DNA of 64,000 nucleotides, taken from the NCBI GenBank assembly GCA_017621875.1, contig JAGASE010000001.1, positions 310,001 through 374,000 on the forward strand. The letters run 5' to 3'. This document shows, in pieces, positions 5,844-15,340 of the stretch. Under the pieces are notes generated by a model. It was given only the letters and a program-made list of their open reading frames with translations. It did no database searches and was not told the DNA's origin. Made by a program: the position numbers and the translations under genes. Origin of the DNA: Clostridia bacterium (GTDB taxonomy: Bacteria; Bacillota; Clostridia; UBA1381). Each line of letters begins with the position of its first letter. Position 1 is the stretch's first letter.

Positions 5844-7226
5844 CTATTTAATGACAAGTATTTTACCGTCCATGCAGCTCGGCACGCCTTTTAATTCTAT
5901 GCCGCAGCTTTTATAGTCCGCCAAAATTTTCGCTATGCTCTTTGAAATCCGCTCTCCCGGAAGTATAATCGGTATTCCTGGCGGATATGCCCATACATAT
6001 TGTCCGCATATACGCCCTGCCGCCTCGCTATATGATACATACTCACGCGGTTTATCTATCGCTGCTTTTACTGTCAGCACCTTTTGGGGGCATTCGGGAT
6101 AGAGCGTATATTTTTTTTCTTGACAAGCAACTTTTTTATCCATTTCCCAAAGACAGTCCGCAAGATATGCAACCGACTCCGCCGTATCGCCCATGCCGGT
6201 CATTGCAACAGCGTATCCTAAAGACGCCATTTCACATTCAATGTTATACTCTCTCAAGGTGTTTACAACCCAATTTCCATCGGCTCCCGATATAACAATT
6301 TTGCTTGTATCAAAATCAAAAAATCTGCCGTTTTCATTATTTAGAATTTTTAAATTTTCAAGCTTTCCCGCCTTATTATAAAACAAGTCAAGCCACCTTC
6401 GCCAAGCAGAAAAAAGCTCGTCCGCCCTCTCTGTTAAAAGGCTTATACAACCGTCAATCGAAGCCATTAAAAGATATGATGGGCTGCTTGTTTCAAAAAC
6501 GGCAAGCTTATCCGATATAAGCTGAGGATTAACCAGCTCTCCCGACACATACAAAATCGCCGTCTGTGTAAGGCTCGGCAAGGTTTTATGAAGGCTTTCC
6601 ACCACAATATCCGCACCGCATGATATGGCGTCTTTAGGAAAGCCATATCCGAAGCCGAAATGTGCTCCGTGTGCCGCGTCTATCAAAACAGGAATCCCGG
6701 CATTATGTGCAACGCGACAGATGCTATCTATATCGCTCACCACACCCTCGTAGGTCGGACTTGTTACGATAACCAAAGCCGCGTCGGGATTTTCTGTGAT
6801 TTTATTTTCAATATCAGCCGCTCTTACCTGTCCACACATTCCCGTTCGGCTGTCAAGCTCCGGCATAACAAATACCGTCTGTGCATCGCAAAGTTCTAAT
6901 GCGTTATAGACCGCCTTGTGACAATTTCTTGCCAAAATCACCTTTTTACCTGCCGCTAACGCATAAATTGCTGCCAAAAGTCCGCAAGTCGCACCGTTCA
7001 CCAAATAAAACGCCTGTTTTGCCGACCGCATTGCAGCAGCCCGCTCCATCGACTGCTTTAAAATTCCGCTTGCTGAGTGAAGGTCATCAAAGCCGCCAAT
7101 TTCGGTAATATCGTACCTCGCTGCAAGCCGCTCAAGATACGGTGCAAGCTCTGTATTTCTCTTATGTCCGGGCATATGCATAGGTATTCTTTTATTTTCT
7201 TCCAGCAAATCAAGAAGTGTTTTCAA
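5844..7226 (-). CDS. Orn/Lys/Arg-type PLP-dependent decarboxylase (short form)
   Basis: Fold-type I PLP enzyme of 460 residues. It opens with the family signature RIPMHMPGHKRN, has VIDAAHGAHFGFG-like cofactor-contact residues (VLIDAAHGAHFG), and carries the PLP lysine in VVESLHKTLPSLTQ. Family members decarboxylate lysine, arginine or ornithine to diamines; the exact substrate cannot be assigned. It lacks the N-terminal wing domain of the inducible acid-resistance enzymes and resembles the short biosynthetic YaaO/SpeA-like form. A TTG at 7226 is preferred as start because GGGAGG lies eight bases upstream; a longer TTG frame from 7256 would place that site inside the gene. It lies upstream of scfA, which has its own promoter. 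Confidence 0.82.
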   Translation of the reverse strand: MKTLLDLLEENKRIPMHMPGHKRNTELAPYLERLAARYDITEIGGFDDLHSASGILKQSMERAAAMRSAKQAFYLVNGATCGLLAAIYALAAGKKVILARNCHKAVYNALELCDAQTVFVMPELDSRTGMCGQVRAADIENKITENPDAALVIVTSPTYEGVVSDIDSICRVAHNAGIPVLIDAAHGAHFGFGYGFPKDAISCGADIVVESLHKTLPSLTQTAILYVSGELVNPQLISDKLAVFETSSPSYLLMASIDGCISLLTERADELFSAWRRWLDLFYNKAGKLENLKILNNENGRFFDFDTSKIVISGADGNWVVNTLREYNIECEMASLGYAVAMTGMGDTAESVAYLADCLWEMDKKVACQEKKYTLYPECPQKVLTVKAAIDKPREYVSYSEAAGRICGQYVWAYPPGIPIILPGERISKSIAKILADYKSCGIELKGVPSCMDGKILVIK

Positions 7227-7334
7227 GCATTTTTCCTCCCTTGCAGCATTAATCAATAAATCAAGTATATCACATAAAAACCTTTATGGCAATCAAAAAT
7301 ATCACAATCAAACGATAATAAAGTGTAAAAATGA

Positions 7335-7363
7335 TTGACATTCATTTTACCAAATGGTAAAAT
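7335..7363 (+). promoter_or_regulatory. Promoter with palindromic operator for the glycoside hydrolase
   Basis: TTGACA at 7335-7340 and TAAAAT at 7358-7363 are 17 bases apart. ATTTTACC-AAAT-GGTAAAAT at 7344-7363 is an inverted repeat with eight-base arms that fills the spacer and covers the -10 box, a classic repressor-site position. No regulator gene is adjacent. Confidence 0.6.
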
Positions 7364-7396
7364 TAGTATAACTTTTAACATTCGGAGGAATAACAA

Positions 7397-10129
7397 ATGG
7401 ATTTTAAAAATGTACCGAAAAAATATCGTCCGATTCCGTTTTGGAGCTGGAACGAAAAGCTTGATACAAAAGAAACGGTCGAGCAGATACATAAAATGAA
7501 CGATGTCGGAATTGGCGGTTTCTTCATGCATGCACGCGGCGGACTCGAAACCGAGTACATGGGCGAGGAATGGTTTGAAAACGTAACCGCCTCGGCTGAG
7601 GCTGCCGAAGAGCTTGGTATGGGTGCGTGGGCGTACGACGAAAATGGCTGGCCAAGTGGCTTTGGAAACGGACTTGTAAATGGGCTGGGAATTGAGTATC
7701 AGCAGAAATATCTGCGTATGTCGGACACCGAGCCGAAAGAAAATGTAATATGTAAAAGCGGTGAGCATTGGTTTTATTTTGATGTAAACCCGTTTTATGT
7801 TGACGTGCTTGACAAAAAGGTTATAAAAAGATTTATAGATGTTGCTTACAAGCCGTACTATGAAAAATACGGCGACAAAATCGAGGGCTTTTTCACCGAT
7901 GAGCCGCAAATTTCACGCTGCGGAATACCGTGGAGTTTCGTCTTTAAAGAGGAATATGCCGCAAAATACGGCGAAGACCTTTATGAGCATTTAGAAGAGC
8001 TTATTCTGCCAATCGGTGATTATAAGGCGACACGTGTCAACTTCTGGAAAATGGTAACCGACCTCTTCTCGGAGGCGTTTATGAAGCAGATTTATAACCA
8101 ATGCAGTGAGTGGGGCTTAAAGCTTACAGGTCACCTTGTTTTAGAGGAAACCCTTCTCTCGCAGCTCACAGCAAACGGCTCATGTATGCCGCATTACGAA
8201 TATATGCATATTCCGGGTATGGACTGGCTCGGCAGAAATATTTTTGACTGCTTAACTCCGCTTCAGTTATCCTCGGCAGCAGAGCAGCTCGGTAAGGATT
8301 TGGTGCTTTCCGAAACCTTTGCTCTTTGCGGACACAACGTCAGCTTTGCGGAGCTAAAAGGAATTTACGAATGGCAGATGGTACACGGCATCAATCTTCT
8401 CTGCCAGCACCTTGAAGGATACTCAATCCGCGGTATCAGAAAGCGTGACTATCCGCCTGCCATGTACTGCCAGCAGCCATGGTGGAGCGAATACAAGGGC
8501 TTTGTTGATGCAATGTCACGCGAGGGCATGATTTTATCTAAAGGCGAAAAAGCTGCAGACGTTCTGCTTATGCATCCGCAGACAACCGCATGGACGCTGT
8601 ATGATGAGGAGTTGGGACCTGAGATAACAAACCGCTTAAAGCCGGGAATAAAAAGAGCAATCGACGACCTTAATAACCGCTTTTTGGGCGTAATAAAGAC
8701 CTTAGAGCAAAAGCATATTACCTTCCACTTGGGCGATGAAACGCTTATGGAGCGTCATGCAAGGGTAGAAAACGGCAAGCTTATTATCGGCAAGCAAAGC
8801 TATACACATGTGATAACCTCATGCTGCGAGGTTATGCTTCCGTTTACCGAAAAGCTGCTGTCCGAGTTTGTAAAGACAGGCGGAAAAATTGTTACAGCAG
8901 AGGAGCTCCCTGCAAATAACATAATTGACAACTGCGAAATCACCTACACAAAACGAGGCTATGACGGCTTTACTGTTCATTATTTTGTAAACACATCGCC
9001 TGACAGAAAATCCGCAAAATTTACTGTAGGCGGCAAAAAGCTGGATATTTACACAGGAGAGATTTCCGAATTTAACGGCTTGCACGAGTTTGAGCCGTGG
9101 GGCAGCCTTATGATAATCGACGACGGCTGTGCGGCATCGGAAGAAACTGCAAAAAATCCGACATTTATCCGTCCGGAGGGTGAGTTTACCTTCTCCGCAC
9201 CTGTGCAGAATACGCTTACGCTCGACTACTGCGACTATTATTTTGATGGCGAGCTACAGGAGAAAAACGGCTATGTTCTGAACATTTGCGAGCGTGCCAA
9301 CGCACTTGCACGACCTGTGAAGATTCATCAGGATTATCATATTAAAATCAATTCTGTGCCGAAAACATTGCTTGTTGCATGCGAAACACCTGAAATTTTT
9401 GAAATTTCGGTAAACGGCGAGAAAATTGACAAAACGGTTTGCGGATATTTCCGGGATAAGAGCTTCAAAACCATCGACATTGCAAAATACGTAAAGGAAG
9501 GCGAAAACACAATTTCCTTTGACTGCGATTTTGTTCAATCGGAGGAATTTTATGAAAACCTTAAAAAAGCTCGTGTATTTGAAAGTGAAAAGAATAAGCT
9601 TGTATATGACATGGAGATTGAGGCGATTTACTTAATCGGAGATTTTGCAGTTAAAACCGACGGAAAATGGACTCAGCTCGATAAAAATGCATTCAGATAT
9701 TGCGGCGGATTTGAAATCGATGCACCGAAAAAATCTGTTAATATTAAGAATATCGAGCAGCAGGGTTATCCGTTCTTTTGCGGCGAAATGTGCATAGAAG
9801 GCGAGCTTGACATCTGCGGCGAAACCCCTGTTTTAGAGCTTGATATCAAGGGCATAAACGCAATTCGTGTTGAAATAAACGGTATTACCAAGGTTATGCT
9901 GACGGACAACAGACTGCCGCTTTCCAACTTTGGTGTAAGCGGAAAAACAAAGGTTAAGCTTACGCTTATAAACAACTTAAGAAACCTCTTGGGACCGCAT
10001 CACTTAACCGAAGGCGAATGCTATATTGTCGGACCATGGAGATTCTTTAAAGAACCATGCATCTGGAATCCGAATGAGGACGGCTCTGCATGGAGTGACG
10101 ATTATTGCTTTGTTGAGATGGGAATATAA
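7397..10129 (+). CDS. GH106-like glycoside hydrolase (putative alpha-L-rhamnosidase-like)
   Basis: Large enzyme of 910 residues with no signal peptide, so probably cytoplasmic. It starts with the motif set RPIPFWSWNEKLD, GIGGFFMHARGGL and GAWAYDENGWPSG, which marks a TIM-barrel glycosidase family related to GH106-type rhamnosidases. The middle has FFTDEPQ (candidate acidic catalytic loop) and LTGHLVLEETLL. The C-terminal third contains beta-rich jelly-roll segments (CETPEIFEISVNGEKID; LLGPHHLTEGE). It likely cleaves imported plant or mucin oligosaccharides; the substrate is not readable. CGGAGG precedes the ATG. Its own promoter carries a palindrome. Family assignment is by recollection, so the exact GH number is uncertain. 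Confidence 0.72.
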   Translation: MDFKNVPKKYRPIPFWSWNEKLDTKETVEQIHKMNDVGIGGFFMHARGGLETEYMGEEWFENVTASAEAAEELGMGAWAYDENGWPSGFGNGLVNGLGIEYQQKYLRMSDTEPKENVICKSGEHWFYFDVNPFYVDVLDKKVIKRFIDVAYKPYYEKYGDKIEGFFTDEPQISRCGIPWSFVFKEEYAAKYGEDLYEHLEELILPIGDYKATRVNFWKMVTDLFSEAFMKQIYNQCSEWGLKLTGHLVLEETLLSQLTANGSCMPHYEYMHIPGMDWLGRNIFDCLTPLQLSSAAEQLGKDLVLSETFALCGHNVSFAELKGIYEWQMVHGINLLCQHLEGYSIRGIRKRDYPPAMYCQQPWWSEYKGFVDAMSREGMILSKGEKAADVLLMHPQTTAWTLYDEELGPEITNRLKPGIKRAIDDLNNRFLGVIKTLEQKHITFHLGDETLMERHARVENGKLIIGKQSYTHVITSCCEVMLPFTEKLLSEFVKTGGKIVTAEELPANNIIDNCEITYTKRGYDGFTVHYFVNTSPDRKSAKFTVGGKKLDIYTGEISEFNGLHEFEPWGSLMIIDDGCAASEETAKNPTFIRPEGEFTFSAPVQNTLTLDYCDYYFDGELQEKNGYVLNICERANALARPVKIHQDYHIKINSVPKTLLVACETPEIFEISVNGEKIDKTVCGYFRDKSFKTIDIAKYVKEGENTISFDCDFVQSEEFYENLKKARVFESEKNKLVYDMEIEAIYLIGDFAVKTDGKWTQLDKNAFRYCGGFEIDAPKKSVNIKNIEQQGYPFFCGEMCIEGELDICGETPVLELDIKGINAIRVEINGITKVMLTDNRLPLSNFGVSGKTKVKLTLINNLRNLLGPHHLTEGECYIVGPWRFFKEPCIWNPNEDGSAWSDDYCFVEMGI

Positions 10130-10260
10130 GTATTAAGAAAAGCAAATAGCGAGAAAACCGGCTTCGCCGCCCGCCTATGGCGGCAAGCTGCACTGTCATT
10201 TTTCTTATTATGCAGTAAAACTGCAGATTTTCTATTAGCAAAAAGGTTTTGCCGTACTCC

Positions 10261-10288
10261 TTGACAAATTTCAGAAAAATGGTAAAAT
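10261..10288 (+). promoter_or_regulatory. Promoter of the cobalamin-riboswitch operon
   Basis: TTGACA at 10261-10266 and TAAAAT at 10283-10288 with a 16-base spacer, just ahead of the aptamer. The stretch 10130-10260 before it holds only small GC-rich hairpins (for example GCCGCC/GGCGGC near 10170) and no gene. Confidence 0.65.
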
Positions 10289-10296
10289 AATAAATA

Positions 10297-10515
10297 ATCA
10301 CACAGTGTGTCGTCTGCGGCGTAAAGGCAAAATGCAAGCCGCAGTCGGTGAAAAGGGAAACGGGTGTGAACCCCGTACGGTATAATGTCGCTGTATGTGT
10401 TTGGGGCTTATTTTCGTCGGTGAAAGCCGGTCATTGGGAAACTGAGAAGGCAGGAAATAAAGTCATGCCGAAAGGCAGAAAAACACGAGTCAGAAGACCT
10501 GCACTGATGTCTTTC
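10297..10515 (+). promoter_or_regulatory. Cobalamin riboswitch aptamer
   Basis: The conserved blocks occur in order: GGTGAAAAGGGAAACGGGTG followed by GAACCCCGTACGG (core P3-P6 region), then CGGTGAAAGCCGGTCATTGG, GAAACTGAGAAGGCA, and the closing GAGTCAGAAGACCTGC near 10488-10503. This is a class of RNA that binds adenosyl- or methylcobalamin and usually shuts off B12 uptake or synthesis genes when B12 is plentiful. An apparent 75-codon frame across it (10348-10575) is not a gene. Confidence 0.9.
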
Positions 10516-10599
10516 CGTAACCTGCAAAAAAGCAAAGGAGAGATAGTTTTGTTTGCGTGCAAAAAACGCAAATAAATTGTGACGCACACAGGAAACACA

Positions 10600-10632
10600 G
10601 CTGTGGCAATGTAAAAATTGCCGCGGCTTTTT
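10600..10632 (+). terminator. Riboswitch expression-platform terminator
   Basis: GCTGTGGCAAT (10600-10610) pairs with ATTGCCGCGGC (10617-10627), with two G-U pairs, and is followed by TTTTT. It stands between the aptamer and the first gene, so B12 binding probably favours this terminator. A GCGGCTTTT block repeats at about 10650. A strong GGAGGTGAGG at 10661-10670 is followed only by a five-codon frame. Confidence 0.75.
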
Positions 10633-10720
10633 AATTTGCAAATACAAACGCGGCTTTTGCGGAGGTGAGGATATTAAAATAATTTAAAAAATGCTTACGA
10701 ACGAAAAAGGAGAGATTTAT

Positions 10721-13666
10721 ATGAAAAGAAAAAGCATTTTAGCATTTTTATTGTCAGTTGCAATAATTTTATCATCATTTGCACCGGCTGCGTTTGCACA
10801 AGACACACCGCTGCCTGAATACACAGGAGAGTGGACGAGTTTCAGAGGAAATCCCAATAATATGGGTGTTACTTCGGTGAAATTGCCGACAACCACCGAG
10901 GATACGGTGCTTAAATGGGCACAGAGCATGGCGTCGGGCTGGCTTCCGTCTATGCCGCCGATTATCGTAAACGGAGATTTGTATACTGCAAGAGGCAGCT
11001 CTGCTATCAAGGTTAGCACTGAAACAGGCGAGATTTTAGCGGAAAATACAGAGCTTGCAGGAGCTATGGGCTATTCACAGGTGCCGCTTGCTTACGGCGA
11101 GGGTATGATATTTCTGCCTATCGGCAGGGGCAAAGTGCAGGCACTTCGGGCAGATACATTGGAAAGCGTATGGGTGAGCGAGGAAAATGACGTGGGCGGA
11201 CAGACTCTGTCGCCTATTACATACCATGGAGGCAGGATTTTTACCGGAACGTGGAATGCTGAAACCGAAATCGGTGAATATTTTTGCATTTCTGTTTCGG
11301 ACGAGACCACCTTATCGGAGGACGGCGTAAAAAGCCGCGACTGGTCAATTCAGCATACAGGCGGCTTTTACTGGGCAGGTGCATATGCTACCGAGAATTA
11401 TGTGGTTTTCGGCAGTGATGACGGAACAGATAGCAGTGATGCGGACAGCTCGACGTTGTACAGCGTAAATCCTAAAACAGGCGATATTATTGATAAGCTG
11501 GAGTCGCTTTGCGGCGATATTCGTTCTACTCTTGCCTACGATGAGGAGAGTGACAGAGTTTACTTTACAACAAAGGGCGGTGTGTTTTATCAGGTTAAAA
11601 TAAATGCCGACGGAACCTTTGATGATGAGGCTGTACGCAGCCTTGACATGGGTGGAATGAGTACGTCAACTCCTATTGTTTATGACGGACTTGCATATCT
11701 GGGAATTTCAGGCTCCGAGCAATTTAGTGAGGAAATTTCTGCCACACGTCAGGTTTATGCTGTAATTGACATTAGCAAAATGGAATTTGTTACAGCTGTC
11801 GGCGTGCCGGGATATGCACAGGGCAGCGGACTTTTAACCGATGCGTATAAAGCGGAGAACGGAAAGGTATATGTGTATACCACATATAATAATCCTCCCG
11901 GCGGAATTTATGTTATAGAGGCACAAAAGAGCGTTGCAGAAGATGGAGAGGTTAGTGTTTCGGTATCGGGAAAGGACCTTTTCCTGCCACAGGAGGACAA
12001 GCAGAATTATTGCTTGTGCAGCATCATTTGTGACAGTGAGGGAGCATTGTACTTTGCAAACGATTCCGGATATATGTTCAGCGTGCGTCCCGAAAAGAAG
12101 GAGAATGCGATCAAAAGCTTCAAAATCGAAAGTGTGGTAGGGGATATTGATGAGGAAAATAAAACTATTTCACTGAAGGTTTCAAAAAGCAGTGATTTGA
12201 CAGCATTGACGCCTGAAATATCGGTAAGCGACAATGCAACGGTTTTGCCTGCAAGCGGCGAAACTGTGGACTTTACTGACCCTGTCACCTACACCGTTAC
12301 AGCAGAAAACGGAGAAACACAGGAGTATACGGTGACAGTTACGAAATCATCAGGCACGTCAGGCTCATCAGGTGGAGTATCTACACAGAAACCTAAGGAT
12401 ATTACCGTTTGCGTAACTGTAGAAAAGCTTACCTTGGGTCAGGGATATATTGTAGAGCCTATCTTGATGGACACAACTACTGATGAGTCTGTAGCCAATA
12501 TTCTGTGCGACCTGCTTGATGAAAACGGCATAGATTATGATGCGTCAAACGAAAACGGATTTTATCTTAAAGGGATTGAAGACGGCGAATCGGGTGAAAA
12601 TATCCCGGATTATATAAAAGAGGACCTGGGAGAGATAGGCAAAAGAAGTAAAAGCGGAATGCTGTCTGAATTTGATTATTCCGAAACAAGCGGCTGGATG
12701 TATATGGTTAACGGCAAGATACCGTCAAAGAGTGCGTCGGCATATAAGCCAAAGGACGGAGACGTGATACGCTGGCAGTTCACCCTTTGTGCGATGGGAG
12801 CAGATTTAAAGGGCGGCACGGGCGGTCTTGCGAAGGTTGCCGATAAGGACGATTTGATTTATGAAATTGCTGAGCTTAAGGCAAGCCGCGATTTTGACGA
12901 TATTATGAATATCGGCGAAAATGCCAAGAAGTATAAAGATGCAATAGCTGTTTTGGAACAGATAGACAGTACGCAGGACGAGGTAGACGAGGCACTGTCG
13001 GCACTTAAGAATCTCGATGAAGAGGATAAGCAGACGAGCAGCAGTATAAAAGCAGAGGAATCCGAGAAAGATGAGCCGACTGATGAACAGCTTGCCGAAC
13101 AGCCTGACGAGCCGCAGGCAGCTACAGTTTCGTTTAATGATATAGAAAATCATTGGGCAAAGAGCTTTATTGAGCAATTAGCCGCAAAAGGGCATATAAG
13201 CGGAAAGCAGGAAGGCAGCTTTGCTCCTGATGACAGTATTACAAGAGCTGAATTTTTGGCAATACTTTTCCGTATGAGCGGCGAGGCTTCTCACGGAAGC
13301 GAAGCCTTTGAAGATGTCGGCGACGGAGATTGGTTTAAGGACGCTGTCATCTGGGCGGCGGCAAACGGCGTTGCAAGCGGTGTGAGCAATACCGAATTTG
13401 CACCCGATGCCGATATCACGCGTGAGCAGATGGCAGTGATGCTAAAGCGTTATATTGACTGCTTTGGAATTGAGCTTGCAGAAAATGAGGAAAACGAGGA
13501 ATTTGCAGACGCTGCCGAGATTTCGGCGTGGGCGGCAAACAGCGTAGCGGCTATGCAAAGGCTGGGCATTATAAGCGGAAAGGGCAATAATTGCTTTATG
13601 CCAAAGGATAATGCCACAAGAGCGGAGGCTGCAAGAATGTTATCGGTTCTGCTTAGTGTGAAATAG
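10721..13666 (+). CDS. SLH-anchored beta-propeller protein with transcobalamin-like domain
   Basis: Secreted protein of 981 residues. Signal peptide 1-26 (ends AAFAQ); PQQ/WD-like beta-propeller repeats about 30-460; a DUF5018-like beta domain about 465-545; a DUF4430/transcobalamin C-terminal-like domain about 565-700, with YSETSGWMYMVNGKIPS and the ending DGDVIRWQFTL; a helical linker; three SLH repeats about 800-981 (FNDIENHWAKSFIEQLAAKG and two more) for wall anchoring. As the first gene behind a B12 riboswitch, it is inferred to capture corrinoids at the cell surface. The ATG at 10721 is chosen over 10691 because AAGGAGAG precedes it and the signal peptide begins there. Confidence 0.85.
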   Translation: MKRKSILAFLLSVAIILSSFAPAAFAQDTPLPEYTGEWTSFRGNPNNMGVTSVKLPTTTEDTVLKWAQSMASGWLPSMPPIIVNGDLYTARGSSAIKVSTETGEILAENTELAGAMGYSQVPLAYGEGMIFLPIGRGKVQALRADTLESVWVSEENDVGGQTLSPITYHGGRIFTGTWNAETEIGEYFCISVSDETTLSEDGVKSRDWSIQHTGGFYWAGAYATENYVVFGSDDGTDSSDADSSTLYSVNPKTGDIIDKLESLCGDIRSTLAYDEESDRVYFTTKGGVFYQVKINADGTFDDEAVRSLDMGGMSTSTPIVYDGLAYLGISGSEQFSEEISATRQVYAVIDISKMEFVTAVGVPGYAQGSGLLTDAYKAENGKVYVYTTYNNPPGGIYVIEAQKSVAEDGEVSVSVSGKDLFLPQEDKQNYCLCSIICDSEGALYFANDSGYMFSVRPEKKENAIKSFKIESVVGDIDEENKTISLKVSKSSDLTALTPEISVSDNATVLPASGETVDFTDPVTYTVTAENGETQEYTVTVTKSSGTSGSSGGVSTQKPKDITVCVTVEKLTLGQGYIVEPILMDTTTDESVANILCDLLDENGIDYDASNENGFYLKGIEDGESGENIPDYIKEDLGEIGKRSKSGMLSEFDYSETSGWMYMVNGKIPSKSASAYKPKDGDVIRWQFTLCAMGADLKGGTGGLAKVADKDDLIYEIAELKASRDFDDIMNIGENAKKYKDAIAVLEQIDSTQDEVDEALSALKNLDEEDKQTSSSIKAEESEKDEPTDEQLAEQPDEPQAATVSFNDIENHWAKSFIEQLAAKGHISGKQEGSFAPDDSITRAEFLAILFRMSGEASHGSEAFEDVGDGDWFKDAVIWAAANGVASGVSNTEFAPDADITREQMAVMLKRYIDCFGIELAENEENEEFADAAEISAWAANSVAAMQRLGIISGKGNNCFMPKDNATRAEAARMLSVLLSVK

Positions 13667-13674
13667 GGGGTTAT

Positions 13675-14430
13675 ATGAGCTTTTTTAAAAACAACCTGCG
13701 GATATATGCGGTGCTGTCTGTGGTTTTAATAAGTATCTGCACCTTTTCATGCTCAAATAAAAATGAGCAGCAGAATTTAGGTGCGAATGAGGTGCAGCAA
13801 AGCCTTGCGGATATCAAGACAGAGGCTGTCACAAATGAGCCTGCGGATGTGCCTGCAGAGTCTGTGCAGCCGAAAAAGGAGTCACAGGCTGATAAATCAT
13901 CTTTTGCACCCAAAAAGGAAACACCTCCTCCCGAAAACGTTCAAACGGCAGTCCCTCAAACAGAAACAGCGGTGCAAAGTACTCAAACACCGCTGCCTGC
14001 ACAAAGCGAAAAGCCTGCTGTAATTTCTGAGAAAGAAAAGCTTTTAACCTGTACAATGTCGGTAAAATGTGATACAATATTAGAGAATATGGACAAGCTT
14101 GCACCCGAGAAGGTCGGGCTTGTCCCCAAAGACGGTGTTGTTTTTGCCGAAACGGAGGTAAGCTTTACCGAGGGCGAAAGCGTTTTTGATGTTTTGGTGC
14201 GTGAGATGAAGAAAAATAAAATTCATCTTGAATTTACAAACACGCCGGGCTATGGCACAGCGTATATCGAGGGGATAAATAATATTTACGAATTTGACTG
14301 CGGCGAAATGTCCGGCTGGCTTTACAGAGTGAACGGTGCATCGCCCGGAATGGGTTGCTCTAAGTACTTTTTAAAGCAGGGCGACCGTGTTGAGTGGATT
14401 TATACATGTAATTTCGGTGAGGATATATAG
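13675..14430 (+). CDS. Transcobalamin-like (DUF4430) lipoprotein
   Basis: Protein of 251 residues. A lipoprotein-type signal sequence ends at SICTFSCSN, so the mature chain would start at the lipobox cysteine and sit on the outer face of the membrane. Residues 30-120 are a low-complexity Gln/Pro/Glu/Thr tether. Residues about 125-250 form a DUF4430 domain: a TCTMSVKCDTI strand, VFDVLVREMKKNKIHLEFT, then MSGWLYRVNGASPGMGCSKY and GDRVEWIYTCNFG. It starts eight bases after the SLH gene. Inferred role: second binding station passing corrinoid to the ECF transporter. Binding itself is not demonstrated by the sequence. Confidence 0.8.
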   Translation: MSFFKNNLRIYAVLSVVLISICTFSCSNKNEQQNLGANEVQQSLADIKTEAVTNEPADVPAESVQPKKESQADKSSFAPKKETPPPENVQTAVPQTETAVQSTQTPLPAQSEKPAVISEKEKLLTCTMSVKCDTILENMDKLAPEKVGLVPKDGVVFAETEVSFTEGESVFDVLVREMKKNKIHLEFTNTPGYGTAYIEGINNIYEFDCGEMSGWLYRVNGASPGMGCSKYFLKQGDRVEWIYTCNFGEDI

Positions 14431-14440
14431 GGAGGAAGAT

Positions 14441-15340
14441 ATGAAAGGGACAGAGATGCGTGAATTTTCGGAATTTCACCCGATTGTAAGCTTTATATTT
14501 TTTGCAGCGGTAATGGTACTTTCAATGTTTTTTATGCATCCTGTCTGTCTCTTGATTTCACTTGCCGGCGGCTTTTCCTATTCTGTCGTGCTGAAAGGCA
14601 AAAAGGCGATACGAGAAGCACTCATGATTATCATTCCGATAATTTTACTATCAGCGGTTATAAATCCGCTGTTTAATCACGAGGGTGCAACAATTCTTGC
14701 ATATTTACCCGGTGGAAATCCGCTGACAGCGGAATCAATAGCCTACGGCTTTGCGTCGGGTACAATGCTGGCATCGGTAATATGCTGGTTTTCCTGCTGT
14801 AACGTGATTATGACAAGCGACAAATACATATATCTTTTCGGAAGACTTCTGCCGTCACTATCCTTGATTTTTTCGATGATTCTGCGGTTTGTGCCAAGGT
14901 TTTCCGCACAAATGAAGGCTGTTTCGGATACGCAGAGCTGTATGGGACGCGGCATAAAAGAAGGCAGTATCATAAAAAGAGCGAAAAATGGGATTTCCAT
15001 ACTTTCCATCATGCTCACTTGGGCACTTGAAAACTCGGTGGATACTGCCGACAGCATGCGGGCGAGAGGCTACGGTCTTTCGGGAAGAACTGCATTTTCG
15101 GTTTTTCGCTTTGACAGGCGTGATTTTGCCGCACTTTTTCTTATTTTATTGTCGGCTGCTTATGTGACAGCAGGAGCTGCGTTGGGTGAATTGCGTGTCA
15201 GTTATTTTCCTGTTTTTTCGATTGGAGTATCGCATTTCGGAATAAGCGTATTTGCGGTGTATGCACTTTTGTGTGCTATGCCGATTATCATTGAGATAAG
15301 GGAGAGTTACCGATGGTTTGTTATGAAGTCAAAAATTTGA
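14441..15340 (+). CDS. ecfT: ECF transporter transmembrane protein EcfT (CbiQ family)
   Basis: Scaffold subunit of an energy-coupling-factor vitamin transporter, 299 residues. It has several membrane helices and the family's cytoplasmic coupling motifs: MGRGIKEGS (relaxed ARG-type region) and the conserved SMRARGYGLSGRT, which contacts the ATPases. The start at 14441 has GGAGGAAG immediately upstream and lies ten bases after the lipoprotein stop; the longer frame from 14387 would overlap that gene. The 3' end overlaps the next gene by 28 bases, indicating translational coupling. Confidence 0.88.
   Translation: MKGTEMREFSEFHPIVSFIFFAAVMVLSMFFMHPVCLLISLAGGFSYSVVLKGKKAIREALMIIIPIILLSAVINPLFNHEGATILAYLPGGNPLTAESIAYGFASGTMLASVICWFSCCNVIMTSDKYIYLFGRLLPSLSLIFSMILRFVPRFSAQMKAVSDTQSCMGRGIKEGSIIKRAKNGISILSIMLTWALENSVDTADSMRARGYGLSGRTAFSVFRFDRRDFAALFLILLSAAYVTAGAALGELRVSYFPVFSIGVSHFGISVFAVYALLCAMPIIIEIRESYRWFVMKSKI

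Noticed and set aside
7253-7909. A 218-codon minus-strand frame opposite the glycoside hydrolase start
   Set aside because: It is the antisense of a well-supported gene and its promoter, and shows no family pattern.
10348-10575. A 75-codon plus-strand frame
   Set aside because: It lies over the cobalamin aptamer, has no ribosome site, and its sequence is explained by the conserved RNA blocks.
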